The notes: generated by a model from the letters alone, not told the origin. A stretch of 64,000 nucleotides of DNA from Jaltomata sinuosa (GCA_003996215.1 QJPP01001637.1:431501-495500); one strand, 5' to 3'; positions 22,076-34,559 are shown, numbered from the stretch's first letter. Numbers and translations: made by a program.

Positions 22076-22640
22076 TTTACTAATAGTTGTAAATTGTAAT
22101 ATTAGTTTGAAATTTTGAATAAATTGATTTTTTTTAATTTTTATCATTGTTTTATACTTTTATAGTTTTATACTTTTATTCATTGAAAACATAAACTAAT
22201 AAATTGAAAACTTTAAAAAATAAACAACAAGCTTATAAATTGAAAACTTAAAAAAATAAACTAAAACATAAACTAATAGTCTTCAAAACATAAACTTATA
22301 AATTGAAAACTTAAAAAAATAAAAAACTTTAAACAAACTAAAACATTTCAAATATATAACTTAGAAAACATATATAAACTATAAACTTAATCAAACTTCA
22401 ATTAAAAGAAATAAAACTTATAATTAAAAAACTTTAAAAAACAAAAACTTTAACAAACTAATAAACTTCAAATATAATTTATATAAGTTATAAAATTTTA
22501 AATCATAATTAACTATTTAACTTTTAAGTTATAAATTATAAAAACTTTTAAGTTATAAGTTATCACTTGAAAATTAAGTTTGAAATTCAAAATGTAATTC
22601 AAAATAAAAAAATTTAAAAAAAAAAGAAAAAAAAAAAACA
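22076..22640. other. AT-rich 3' part of hAT element, no gene
   Basis: This holds many short degenerate repeats of AAACTTATAAATTGAAAACTT type and an A-rich run at 22615-22638 that mirrors the T run at the left end. No coding sequence is seen. Confidence 0.6.
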
Positions 22641-22818
22641 TTCCGGCAAACCGGTCCGGCCCATTCCGGTACCATTCCGGTACGGCACCGGTCCATTCCG
22701 GTTTCAACCGGAATGGGATGGAATCCGGTACCCATACCGGTTGAACCGGTACCGGTCACCATTCCGGTACTGGTCGTACCGGTCCGGTCCGGTACCGGTC
22801 TGTTCCGGTCCGGTCCGG
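22640..22818. repeat. Right ACCGGT subterminal array
   Basis: About 180 bases of CCATTCCGGT, CCGGTACC and GAACCGGTACCGG units, the mirror of the left array. It reaches into the right terminal inverted repeat. Confidence 0.85.
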
Positions 22819-22834
22819 CGGCCACTCTTAGTTT
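22810..22834 (-). repeat. Right terminal inverted repeat of hAT element
   Basis: The 25 bases are the exact reverse complement of 18781-18805. Confidence 0.9.
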
Positions 22835-23122
22835 AGACAATGATCTGATTTAGTTGAGGGAAAAATAAGTCGTCCAAAGGTAAACGACAAGGTTACATGC
22901 CAAAAACAAAGAATTTTTTTACAAACCAACAAAAAGTTTTCTATAACAAACATATACAGTATAACCTTTTTTTTAATATAAAAAATAGTACAGTATATGA
23001 ACAAATTTGACTGTTTGCGTATATAATAGGAAAAATACAGTAGTACTTGATATTTTTGGGCCTTAAATATTTGAGAGCCACCTGCGTTAACCTAGAGGCG
23101 GCTTTGCAGTGGAGGTAGAGAG
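22835..23122 (+). promoter_or_regulatory. NOP53 upstream region
   Basis: The stretch between the hAT end and the NOP53 start codon. TTTAATATAAAAAAT at about 22972 could serve as a TATA region, but no element is certain. The hAT element lies only 288 bases from the start codon, so it could affect expression. Confidence 0.4.
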
Positions 23123-26100
23123 ATGGGGAAGAAAGCGAAGAGCTCAAGGAAAGGGAAGAAGGCATGGAGAGCCAACATTAGTACGGAGGATATTGAAGAT
23201 TTCTTTGACAACTCCACAAAAGATGCTCTTTCTGGTGGTTCAATCGCTCAAGTTCCCAGTGATTCTCTCTTTTACGTCGACAAATCCAGAGGTATTCTAT
23301 TTTTCAGCATTTCTTTTCATATCATTTGTATATGTTCTAGCAGCTGATATAGTCTTTAGATGATTAGCATGTATGCTATTTACTTTTACACTGAACTAGT
23401 TTTGGCTGGATAACTGAATTGAGAGCAGATTGGAAGTTCATGTCAGATTTGGACTTGGAGAAACGTTTCAGGAACAGTTTTTCAGCCAATGGTTCCTGTT
23501 CACATGCAATTATTGGGTGTAATATGAAACCTGGCAAAATTTGGGAGCTAGTAACTGACATTTTAGGATTAGAAGAGGGCAATTTAGAATCACCTTAAGT
23601 ACTATATCACTGGAATATTTAGCAGTTGATGTACTATATCATCTTCCTTGCCCTGGTACTGCAGTTCTGTCGTTTTTTGTTGGCAAATCCTTCTTTAACG
23701 ATTAACTGACAAGTTTATGTCTATAATCCAGATCTTTCTGTCAAACGGAAAATTGAGAAACACCGGGAGAAAGTACTTCGATGTGATAGTATGCTGCAAA
23801 GCAATGCCTTTGTTCAACCTGTACCTTCTTCAACTGGGAAAAAGTCCAAGAAGAAAAGTAAAGTTCAGATAGCCAAAGATACTGCGCAACAAGGTCAAAA
23901 GGTTGTTCACTATTTCCTTTAAATGTTCAAATCACGAATTGCAAGATGTTATGGCTGCTGCTTCCTTGCCATAATGCCCTTCCCTCGATAGGGGAAAAAA
24001 TCTATTCATTTGAGTGCACATCCCTAATCTTAATTTTGTGTGATTAGGATTTGGCTAGTGGAGACTCTGGCATGGTTGACATTTGGGATGATAAAGGTAT
24101 CCTTGTTATTAGAACCTTTTTGTTCCTCGTCACTTCTGTAGTAAAATGACTTTTATGATGCAGCCTTCATTGCATTGTTGCAGGTGAACTGGTCATCAAA
24201 ACCAAAAAGGTACACTGTTTTCTCCTTCCCGTATTTGAAAATTTTCAATTCTTTTCTCCTCCCCCTTTATCCATTTTGGGCCACTTGTCAGGAACTTCCT
24301 TTTCAATTTTGGTGTCCTTATACATGAAAAACATATTTTAAATCAGCTGAATTTTGTCCTTATAAGTTGTGATGCAATACCTGCTATAGGTTTTATTAAT
24401 GCAGCCTGCCTTTCTTTATGAGCACTACTATTATTGCCTTAAAATGATTACTTCAAAGTCCACTTAAAAATGATCAGTCTTAAGTCAATTGAATCTCTTA
24501 TTTATCAAGAGAACATCAGATGTAAAAAACATCTTTGTGATGAACCTTTTCCTTGCACATCCTCCACATGCTTGTTGATAAGATCTCGATTAGGGAGACT
24601 AATCGAAATCCAAATGCGGAAATGAAATAAACAAAAGATATGCGAATTAGCACTAAGAAATTGCAATTATGGGCAACAATGGACTTTATACCTTCACCTC
24701 CCCAATTGATTACAATAACCAAATGATAAACCAACTTGAATTAACAAGGCAGAAGTACTCTAAATGAATCCACAAATGAGTATTCTCATGTAAAATTCAA
24801 GCAAAAGAAGTTATCAAGCAACCAAGGGAATCCACCCTTAATCACTCACCCAAACTATTAGGAATCCACCCAATAGACTATTAGGAATCCACCCAATAGA
24901 TTTCTACACTACATTAACTAATTGGGAATTCACCCAAGCTAACAAGCTAAACTCTCAAAGAGATAATTCCATGTCAATTCAACAACAACTTAGGAGCTAA
25001 AGGGAAGGGAACCCCTATTTATAGTTATTACATCAAGATCCAAAAGTGACCTTGGAAGACTTCAAAAATGGGCCCATGACGGGTCTGGTGCGGCTGGAGG
25101 TGCGTTTGAAGTGCTGAACGCACCAGCCATTGTGGTGGTCGCACCTGGGGTGCGAAGTTGGGGTGCGTTTCGCACCAGATGATGTGCGTGTCGCACCTGG
25201 GTCGCACCACCTGGCAGATTCACTGGCAGCCTCCTCTTTGCTCCACGCGATCATCCAAATGTGGAATTGCTTCACTTGGAGTGTAATGAGGCTCTTCCAA
25301 GCTCCCTTTTGTGCTCCAAGGGTAAGTGTGGCTTGGATCCTCTTGTCTAGACCTTGAAGTATAGGTCTAGCATGAATGTCGCTGGGCGATATCGTATCAC
25401 TTGTCCTCTCAAAGGATAAACGAGAGTAAAGAAGGAAAAAGAGGCATGAGATTGGATATACAAGATCCTTTATCGTGGAAGGTAATGGACCTAAATAAAG
25501 CAAAATGGATGTAGAGACCCATTATAGCTGACCCTAACTATGTTCGTGATTGATGCATAGTTGATTGATTGATTCAGTTAGTTTCCCATTCACTCGACAC
25601 ATTTTCACCACTTCATTTGACAAATTAGATTATGCAGATACAATGATCTGTAACAGATACACGATTTCATCAAAAAAGATAACAAGCATCCAAAAAGAAA
25701 TCTAACCTGGATTGTTTTCCATTTTGCTCATTCCTCAATTTGGCAGTTTGAAATCCTTCCTTTTAGCATCATTGATGCTCTAGGCTGTCTAAAGATCTTG
25801 ATCAAAATATGTGATGCATGTTTATACTGGGATTGCATTTTAGGGTTTGGTTTTCTTCACTTTGCTGTTGTTGCAGGGTGAAATCTCTTCATAATTTTCC
25901 CTTTTCAGCAGCTGGGGTGGGTTGGCTGGTAACACAAGCTCGTTTGGTTGCATACTAAGATGTAATAAAATCAGGATTAAAACAACTAGAATGACCAAAA
26001 TTACCGTCATGTATTAAACCATTTTCTAAAATTAAACAAAACATGCATTTAATCCTATAATATAATTCATGCATTACAATCCTTGTATTACTATAATCCC

Positions 26101-29100
26101 TAAGATACAATCCCTACATTACTGTCCCCGCATAACTTGTCTCTAAACCAAACGACCCCTTGGTGCATATTGTTTGTACCTCTCTGTCTTCTTCTTCCTC
26201 GATCCATTTCTTCACTATCTTAACTGTGTATATTTATTTATGGTCCTAAAGCTCGAGTATTTGAATTGTAAACTTATGACTTCCCTAGAATAATTTTGCA
26301 TCAGTACACTTTTCGAAAAGGGAAAAGACAAATCTGCATTAGTATATATAATCAGTTTTATATGCATTGCCTGTGACAGAAGCCCAAGACTTCTGTTATA
26401 CCTGCCGTGGAAGTTGAGCCTCCAGGATGCTCATTCAATCCGCCATCTGAAAGTCATCAGGTAAAATTTGGCTGTATGCCATATTTTGCTATTACCGAGC
26501 TCCTAGTCGTTGCAATTAATAACTCGCTGCGTATCTTCTCAATTCAGGATGCCTTAGCTTGTGCTGTTGCAGATGAAATGCAGAAAATTTATAGAAATGA
26601 ATTGGGGCCGGAGCCTATTCCATTGATTGTTCCTGGAGAAGCAGTTAGTGAAGAAGATGTAAGTTTAGGCTGTTACTGTCCTGTTTGTACCTTTGACCAT
26701 GGCCCTTGCAGATGCTTTATGGGCTATGTTTTCTTATACTCGGTACAAGTATGCACTGAAGATTCATTTGCCTCAGATGTATTTCCTTGAAGCAGACAGT
26801 GGGAGTGACACAGAGAATGAAAATCTAGTGGAAGACGGTAACACAGATCTGGAGAAAAGGTAAGCTTCTATATTGCTCGTCTGTCATGATAGTTTTAGCT
26901 TTTGAAACGTGCTCTATTCTTTGCTCGCTCAGTATCAAGAGTATTTAAAACTATACTATTACTTAAAAATCCAGCCATCAAACTTTGCACTATGTGATTT
27001 ACTCACCTGTGTCTATTCATATTCCTGGACTCCCCTTAAAATAGTGAATAGAGGCTTCTTTGACAATCTTTAGGCTTCAGAGAAACAAAATATGTAACAG
27101 TTCGATGTGTTAAATCTACATGATAAATTATGCTGAGAGCAAATTAATTACATTTCAATCTCTCTACACTGGTTACACCCAATTAGCTTTTAATCCTAAT
27201 TTTTTACTGTAACTTTACAAGGCTAATTGAGCCGGGGGTCTATCGGAAACAACCTCTTTACTTCACCTCTGAGGTAAAGGTACGGTTTGTGTACATTCTA
27301 CCCTCCCCAGACCCTATTTTGTGGGAATACACTGGGTATGTTGTTGTTGAACTTTACAAGGCTAACATGAGTTGTCTTGTCCTCGTTTGTATAGTGGCTC
27401 ACAATTGTTGCTTTCTACTTTCAATTCCTTATCATGATTCATGATCACTTAAAATGCAATTTCGTTTTAATTAGGTGGCTTTGCATGTTTAATAGTTTTC
27501 ACAAAGTTCTAAGCTGATGGATGTTTATGAGGTCAAACGCGACATATCTACTGCTATCACTGATGGTCTAAGACCTCATGCTTTCGTCCTTGTTTATTTG
27601 AACCCACTTTTGCCCTATTCTGTTTGGTTTACTTTTTGCTGCTAGTGGGGAAGCTCTTATTCTCTTATTTTCTTCCAACATTTGTAGCTAATGCGGATTT
27701 TGACAACTGAGCAGTACTGCAACTAGGAAATATATTCAGTGGAAAGTTCTTATTTCCAGCATTAGTAGCTCTTATTTTCTTCCAACATTTGTAGCTAATG
27801 CGGATTTTGACGACTGAGGAGTACTGCAACTAGGAAATATATTCAGTGGAAAGTTCTTATTTCCAGCATGAGTAGCTCTTATTTTCTTCCAACATTTGTA
27901 GCTAATGCAGAAGTTCACATTATTTTGATAACTGAACAGTACTGCAACTAGGAAATAATATATTCAGTTTTTGTGGGGTGGAATTTGAGCTAGTGGAGAA
28001 GTTCTTGTTTCCAACATTTGTAACTTTATTTTTTCCCAATGTAGCTAACTCAGAAGTTCACATCAGTTTTATCTGGAGGTGACATATAGTACATTGTCAA
28101 TGATTAAATGGTACTGGATCTGGAACTAGAAAATGATAGATTCAGTTTTTGTGGGTATTTAAGAATTTGAGCATCCAATCCAAGAATTTTAAGTCAATGA
28201 CTAATTTTATAAAAACTCTGGAAACCCTTTGAGCACATGATATGAGACACTGTATATCTCTAATATTGTCCCACTCATTTAATTTGGTTAGAGATTTCAC
28301 AGGTGACTGAAGACCGGACTTTTGGGTGAAAAGATGGACTTATCAAAAGCTTAGGATAACATGTAAAAGAATTTGCATTGAACTCAATAGCTTAAGGCTA
28401 AGGATAGAGTTGCTCAAGTCTCTTTCCCCTTGGGAAAGTCTTTCCTTTTTATTTAATTAACGAGGAAACCCTGTGATGAACTCTAATATGCCTGAACGGA
28501 ACAACCTTTTTTTTGGGTTAAAGTTACTGAACGAGTACATATGTTCAGTTAAAATCAACTACATCTGAAATCATATTCTTAATGTGAAGAGGTTTGATTC
28601 TTCCATAATCTTGCTGAGTTAGATTGTGAGCTGAGTCCCCAGTAAGCGTGATAGATAATATGGAAGTTGTTGCCGCCGGATTTCATTCTGTTTCCTTTTG
28701 GTGGTAATGATCCAAATGTCCTAATGCTGATCAGTTGTAGAGTGACCAGTGTTGAAGATTTTCGTTTTTGTAAGTCAGTTATGTGTCTGAAAATTTACAG
28801 TGCACTAAGTTTAGCTTCCTTGGCAATCCATGTTATGTTGAGTGCATTATTGCAAGTCGTCAGATCTTCATTTAACGCTAAATGAAATTGTACATCAGTA
28901 ATTTTAACTTTATTCAGGCCTCAAAAGCCCAAAATGCTGACACAAGTTGAGAAGAATCGACGGGCTAGACGCAAAGAACAATTGAAAGCAGAAGCTGTAG
29001 CAACAAAAACAGCACAGCTCTCCAAAGAGATTGATAGGTTTGCTATTACTTAGAATATCAGGCAAATCATATTCTAGTTAAATAAAATTTGCCTTTCTTA

Positions 29101-29999
29101 TAGATTCTGATCTGTTCTTGTGCCTGCAGCTTACCGGATATAATTCAAGAAATAGAGAGAGAAGAAGGAGAAAAACAGAAAAGACATCTACGTCGTGTTA
29201 CTGCTAAAAAAGAAAGACTAAAATCTTGTCCACCACGCTTGGGAAAGCGCAAGTATGTGCTGTTTCATTTTGAAGTAATAAAGGTTTCAATAATTGAATT
29301 GCTAACTGGTAAAAAATGGTTTTCCAGAACATCAGATTTCAAAGGGATCTTTATGGTTATAACTCTTAAACATGTCAACTTCCAGCTTGGGGTTTGAAAG
29401 AATGATGATTGCATGATCTGAGCAATGAGAGAGTCATTTTCTTGTGCTTTTGCTTTATTCCTGCAATAACTTTCGATGTCGACAAAAAGAGTAACGGCCT
29501 CTGTCATTTCAGATTCGAGCCTGCTCCTGCTCAGGTCTTACTGTCTGAAGAAATTACTGGTTCCCTCCGTAAATTAAAGGTTGCATTCCTGATTTCGAAT
29601 TTATTTCTAAATTCACATTTATTTCTATTTTCAAGGTTTTTCTCTAATGTGATTTGCTTTCTGTTTCGAACAGGGATGTTGCACCCTTGCAAGAGATCGG
29701 TTTAAAAGCCTGGAGAAAAGGGGACTAGTTGTTCCTTCAAAAAAGAGTAGCAGGTTAGTAAAGATCACTTGTTTGAAATTTAAGCCAGGCTTTCTGGTTG
29801 CGGCTTGCTTATTATTTGAAATTAGAAGTATTTTCAGCCCTCATTGCATGTCGTCTTGAAGTGTGTAAATCATGTGACACTGAGTTAATCACGGATTACT
29901 CTCTTTTTCTTTAAAAATAGTGAGCTTTGTGCATGTTCCTTGTGGCATCAAAACTTTTTTTGCTAATTGTTTCTGGGATGGGATATCTGCAGGAAATAG
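23123..29999 (+). CDS. NOP53: Ribosome biogenesis protein NOP53 (GLTSCR2/SMO4-like), 12 exons
   Basis: The predicted exons are 23123-23291, 23732-23901, 24048-24096, 24184-24209, 26380-26460, 26548-26658, 26777-26859, 28918-29037, 29130-29252, 29513-29579, 29674-29753 and 29993-29999. All introns are GT-AG and the phases join, giving about 361 residues. The basic start MGKKAKSSRKGKKAWR, the phrase VEVEPPGCSFNPPSESHQ (exon 5), EEMQKIY-like helix and VPGEAVSEED (exon 6), PKMLTQVEKNRRARRKEQ (exon 8) and the C-terminal LARDRFKSLEKRGLVVP identify the family. NOP53 is a nucleolar factor that, in yeast, brings the exosome helicase Mtr4 to the pre-60S particle for 5.8S/7S processing. Introns 4 and 7 are enlarged by repeats. 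The short last exon and stop are my least certain choice. No coding lesion is seen. Confidence 0.9.
24510..25545 (-). mobile_element. Retroelement-like insertion in NOP53 intron 4
   Basis: Intron 4 (24210-26379) is the second longest and holds about 1 kb with no coding exons. On the minus strand a TATAAATAGGGG box lies at about 25011-25024 and is followed by an untranslated-looking stretch, as in an LTR promoter. Upstream of it is a GTGCG/CGCAC-rich stretch (25080-25210) similar to those in the Athila-like LTRs at 52.8, 55.4, 58.6 and 62.3 kb. A direct repeat of TATTAGGAATCCACCCAATAG lies near 24860-24900. I found no target duplication, so the ends and class are uncertain. Confidence 0.5.
27211..27365 (+). 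mobile_element. 5'-truncated TS-type SINE with 16-bp target duplication (intron 7)
   Basis: The body 27227-27349 carries the conserved 3' half of the TS/SolS SINE family (GGGTCTATCGGAAACA, then ACCCTCCCCAGACCC and the GTTGTTGTTG tail). The flanking 16 bases AACTTTACAAGGCTAA occur at 27211-27226 and again, identically, at 27350-27365. The tRNA-like half with the pol III boxes is missing, so the copy was 5'-truncated on insertion and cannot be transcribed by pol III. Confidence 0.95.
27660..28070. repeat. Tandem repeat of about 107-117 bp in NOP53 intron 7
   Basis: About 3.5 degenerate copies. The phrase CCAACATTTGTA recurs at 27675, 27782, 27899 and 28011, each followed by GCTAATGC or a variant and then ACTGCAACTAGGAAATA. 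It adds to the length of intron 7 (26860-28917). Confidence 0.85.
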
Positions 30000-30350
30000 A
30001 GTACACCAGAGTTACTTGCGAAATAACTTGGATAAAATGTTTTCATCACTGCTCTGAGATCACCCCTGAGCGCTCGATGAGAGACGCTTTAGACAGCAAG
30101 GTCTTGGTTTATGTCAAGCCGATCAGATATCCAGGATCTATTCCTACTAATGCAAATTTGGAGTGGGAGAGCTGGCAATGGAGATGTAAATCTGTTTATT
30201 TTACCGATGTATGGTTCATTACACCAAATATTCATGGTCAACATTTGCCTTGGGAGCAAAAACTAGTGTTTTGGAGACGATTGCAGTTTTAATTTATTAC
30301 TAAATTTGGCAATGAGCAAAAACTTATACTGATATATCTGGAGGTATGAC
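30000..30350 (+). other. NOP53 3' UTR and flank
   Basis: Sequence after the predicted stop. A frame spanning 29927-30292 crosses the splice acceptor and looks like chance. No standard AATAAA is seen; the AT-rich stretch near 30295 may hold the poly(A) site. Confidence 0.4.
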
Positions 30351-30354
30351 AAGA

Positions 30355-30455
30355 GGGAATTGCTCGGATGGTAAGCACCCCTCACTTCCAACCCGAAAGT
30401 TGTGAGTTCGAGTCACCAAGGGAGCAAAAGGAGTGAGAGCTCCTAGAGAGGGGTA
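30355..30455 (+). mobile_element. TS-type SINE, 5' tRNA-like part
   Basis: It holds a pol III A box (GGATGGTAAGC) and B box (GTTGTGAGTTCGAGTC) in the spacing of a tRNA-Lys-derived head, as in TS/SolS SINEs. After GGAGCAAAAGGAGTGAGAGC the body is lost in a TA repeat at about 30457. It complements the 3' fragment in intron 7: together the two show both halves of the family. Confidence 0.85.
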
Positions 30456-30459
30456 TATA

Positions 30460-31520
30460 TATATATAGGTAGAGATTGTGTTCGGTATAAAGGAAAATAT
30501 TTTCTAGAAAAACAAGTGGATTTTTATTAGGGAAATTTACATTGTATGAGCATTGAGATAAAATTATTACACTTTGAGTAAAATAATTACATAGGTAGCC
30601 CACTTTTTTGGTGTATCATTTTTGCCCAGATTCACTTTTTCGGTGGCCTTATCCTCCATTATGATTGGCAGTTAGGTACGATGCTCGCAACTCCACTTGC
30701 CATTAAAAATTACTTACACAATTAGACCACGGTAAACTTTTAGAAAAAAAGCGTACAATTAGAATTCAGATAAAAACAATAACTAATCTATTTGTGTATA
30801 AGTTAAATTTATGTCTTTGTGCATGAATTTTAATGGGATTGTTTTCATCGCTATTGCAAAATGTTCATGTCATCATGTAAGAGGCTGGGGATAATAAAAG
30901 GATCAGAAGCAAGAGGCTTGGGATCATGTGGTCTATACATAATTATATAATACATTTACAAGTTTGAAAAATCTAACTTTAGTGATGTCGGTATGCTCGA
31001 TGTGCCCTTCCAAATGGCGAGGAAAATGTGAATCTGAACTCCGTTTCTTTTCAATATTTTTACTCGATATGACTCAATATCTTTTCTTCTTCCTTTTTTT
31101 CTTCTTGTGTATGGATTTTGAGGTTGAAATGGAGATGTTGTGATTACTAGAAGGTGTTGTCTAGTATAAATGCATATAATCAATATTTGTACACACTTAT
31201 CAATGTATGTGTGTATATATATATTGTATAATTATATATAAGGTGTATAACAATATAAAAATATGTATAAACATATTTTTATACATGTTTATACATTTTT
31301 ATACAGTAAGTGTATAATATTGTATAATGGTGTATAATGTTGTATGTTGTTGTATAAAGTGGTATAAAGTTGTATACCGTATAAAAATGGGCTATGAGGG
31401 TGTAATTATTTTTTATGGGCTATGTAAATGTATTTTTTTTTAAAACTGTATATTTTTGAAAATATCCCTTTTTATTATTTTTGTGTTCGGTAGGTAAGCA
31501 AAATTTTCTATCCTGGAAGC
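30460..31520. other. AT-rich intergenic DNA
   Basis: No gene is seen. A variable TGTATAA-type repeat fills about 31200-31400 (GTATAATGTTGTATGTTG and similar phrases). Confidence 0.5.
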
Positions 31521-31531
31521 ATCTATATATA

Positions 31532-31549
<18 letters not shown>

Positions 31550-31573
<24 letters not shown>

Positions 31574-34088
31574 AAGGAAGATCATGAACTCGGTGACGTG
31601 GCGCTCTCTAAGGCCTAGAATCATATTTATCTTTTTTCTCATTTTTTGGAGCTTTTTTCTATTTTTTTTCTATATATATTCTATTGAAAAAAAAATCAAA
31701 AGTCACTCATTAAATTACTTATTCTCTAATTGAAAAATTAATCACATTCTGCCATATTAATTAAGTTTCATTACATGCAATATTAAATTTCCTAAACGTT
31801 ATGGTTCTTCTCCCTTTCCCCTTAATTAATTTCTACTAATGTGTATTAATATATCAATCAAAGGTAGGAGATAAAACGGCAAAAAACTAAACCTCATGTT
31901 GCTACACCAATTCTAACTGCACTACCACCATGAACGTGCATTAGAAAATTCTCCAGCATATTTTCTTGGCACTTAAGGGAATGCTAATGTGCTATAGGTT
32001 TCAATATTGAATTCAAGTCTACCAATGAGGTCCTCCACTGTATTTTATTTTTTATTTTGCATATATACAGTCACAATTTGTTTAGCAATATTCATGTGTT
32101 TGTGGATTATATAATAGTTGGAGTTATTTGTATGTGTATCTTCCTAACATATTCAAATATATTCATTTCTTTATCGGTAATTTTTTTTTATTGAGTGAAT
32201 AGGCAACACTTTTGACTCTCATGTATGATTGCTTCTTACTTTGTATTTGCTAAGTTCATATTATGGTATCTGCATCAAGGAGCGTGGACACTCGGTGATA
32301 TTTATCTCAAGGGTGAATGCATTTTTTCTAAGGTGATTATGTTCACTCCTTAAATTGCAAAGAATAAAATTCTACTCCTATTTATTTTATCGTATTTTAT
32401 AAAGTTTTTTTTTCCTGATTAAGTCTATTGTGATTTTGAAAGCTGCTTATGAAATCCAATAATTTCAAAGTAGAGGAAAAATCTAACTTATATTTCCTTA
32501 AATTCAAACTTTTCATGAAAGAAGAGTTGAAATTCTGATTTATAAATAGCAGAGTAAGTGATTTTGTGGCGTAAAGATAAAAGTATCAATTTGGAGAAGA
32601 TCTTGAATTGTGTTATTTGCTAATTAAGTCAATTTCAACTTAAGAAATGAAAAGAACTTTCTTTTTAATTGTAAAATTCTTTTTTCCCCTTATCTCTGTA
32701 TCTTTTTTTTTATTTGTAAAAATTAAAATATCACAACTGAATTCTACATCTATTTAAGCTATGCATCTTATCCATATTATTTTATCCACTAAACTACTAC
32801 ACTTGGTGATTGCTTTAGCGATGCAAGGTTATTCATGTTATTTTTTACCAAATTCAAAATTTTATTTGAGTTTTCCATTTAAGATATATCTTCATTGCAA
32901 TGATAAAAAAAATCATCAATCAAACATAATTTATTAATTATATGTATAGCAATTAAAAGACTAAAAACGTAACATATGGTAAGACGAAAAAAAGGGGGAA
33001 AAAAGAAGACAAGTGGCTACCAACACGAAGTAGATAGGCACCAAATAAAAGGATTTAAAAAGAAAATTGTTAAGTTTAATGATAAAAAATATAATTATAA
33101 TAGTGTGTTGATTCTTTTCATTTTGATAATGATTTGTTCTCACATTAACTATTTGGTTTTTTCATATTTCAATTGTGGCTTCTTTTCATATTTTTTAATT
33201 AATTAAAATAATTAATTTATATATAATATTTATACTTCTTCATATTCTATAATATATTTTGTGTATTATTTCTAATAATTTATTAACAAGTTAAAAAAGA
33301 AGTAAGAAAAACAAATTTATCATTTTTTAAAAGAAAATGAACAGGTCGGAACAAAACAAAATGGAAAGTGTTAAAGATAAAAAGGTTAAAGGAAAAAAGG
33401 AGAGGAAAAAAATAGGACAAAAAGTACAAAAGAGGTACATGTAATTAGATTTATATTAAATATACGAAGAAATACCATGTTTATTAAAGACAATATACAG
33501 AAAGAATTCATTTTTTTCTTCAATTAGTATTCTTTCTTTACTTTTTTTAAGAAAAATAAAAATATTATTTTACTTATATAGATTATACAAAAATCAAGTA
33601 CTTTAAAAGATTTAAAACTGTTGAGTGATGAAAATTTATATAGAAATGCATAAAACTAAATAGATATGAATAATTAAAATTAAAAATTAAAAAGAAAATT
33701 TAAAACATAATGTATTCTCTTCTTAAGTTATTCCAGGTCGAACTTCAGGTCGAAAACTTATGCATAGATGAGATGTAGTTAGAATTAGAGGAATTCACTG
33801 TCTGCTGCTTAGGAGTAAGGCAGCTGATGATGGATTTTGTATTAATTGTAAATATTTCCCTGGTAATGAAAATTTCTTTTACCAAAAAAAAAAAGTTGAT
33901 TGATTTTTCTGGTGTTAACTTAATGTGAGGATATTATCTTCTTTTTCTTAGTTGTTTTATTTAGTAGGGAAAAACAAGTCTAGACTCTAAGCAAAATAGA
34001 ATTTATCTTTTTATATTTACTTAATTTCTTTTTTAAAATCATTCTAAATTCACTCGTATATCGCGCGAAGCGCGGATATGTTCACTAG
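31550..34088 (+). mobile_element. Non-autonomous Helitron (about 2.5 kb)
   Basis: The 3' end is diagnostic: a hairpin ATATCGCGC-GAA-GCGCGGATAT (34056-34080, one bulged G), a short spacer, then CTAG at 34085-34088 followed by T. The 5' end would be TCTATATATATAT at 31550 (or TC at 31522), then AAAGGAAGATCATGAACTCG, a start common in plant Helitrons. There is no Rep/helicase gene inside, and the interior is AT-rich. Near 33840-33890 an ACCAAAAAAAAAAA run follows TTCTTTT, possibly a captured 3' end. The right end is firm; the left is a choice between two sites 28 bases apart. Confidence 0.8.
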
Positions 34089-34559
34089 TATTAATATAAA
34101 ATAGGATTATAAGTTTGGAGATCAGGAATAGCATTTATTATTTTTGTGATTTTTTTGATTTATTTTCTCTCATTTCTCCATATCTTTTATTTGAACTATA
34201 TCTTTAATAGCCCTTAAAGTTATTAAAGAAAAATTAACTGTCAATTAACACGCCCTTTCAGTATCCTCCCCTAAGAAACTTGGGCGAATGAATTAAGGGT
34301 GACAAAAAGGTTTCAAATTTAAGTTGTAGTGACTTAAGTTATTTTAATTGAGTAGAGGTGACAAAAATTAGATTAGAAATTAATGGGTTTTGACTCATTT
34401 TCTGAGTTGCCCTCAAATTTTTATTTTTACACTTTAACCCATGGGATCCATTCCCCTTTTGGGAGAATTAAATAAAATCCTAATTACCTAAAATGGGAGG
34501 GGGAAAAAACGACCGCCTCCCCTTCTTTTTGCTTCTCTTCCTCGCGCCATTTTCAGGGC

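Larger units (their letters stand above)
18781..22834 (+). mobile_element. hAT-superfamily DNA transposon (about 4.05 kb)
   Basis: The ends are perfect 25-bp terminal inverted repeats (AAACTAAGAGTGGCCGCC and on). Just inside both ends lie arrays rich in ACCGGT/CCGGTACCGG (18798-18998 and 22640-22818). The single gene between them is a BED-zinc-finger hAT transposase. I could not find a convincing 8-bp target site duplication in the flanks, so either the flanks have decayed or the true ends are a few bases away. The transposase is broken, so the element is non-autonomous now. Confidence 0.88.

Noticed and set aside
18773..22842. 8-bp target duplication of the hAT element
   Set aside because: Flanks GATGACCA and AGACAATG do not match, nor do shifts of a few bases, so none is claimed.
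29927..30292. 121-codon frame after NOP53 exon 11
   Set aside because: It crosses the inferred last splice site and the NOP53 stop, and has no recognisable domain; treated as 3' UTR.
30361..30420. tRNA gene
   Set aside because: A and B boxes are present but the sequence matches the head of a TS-type SINE and lacks a complete cloverleaf.
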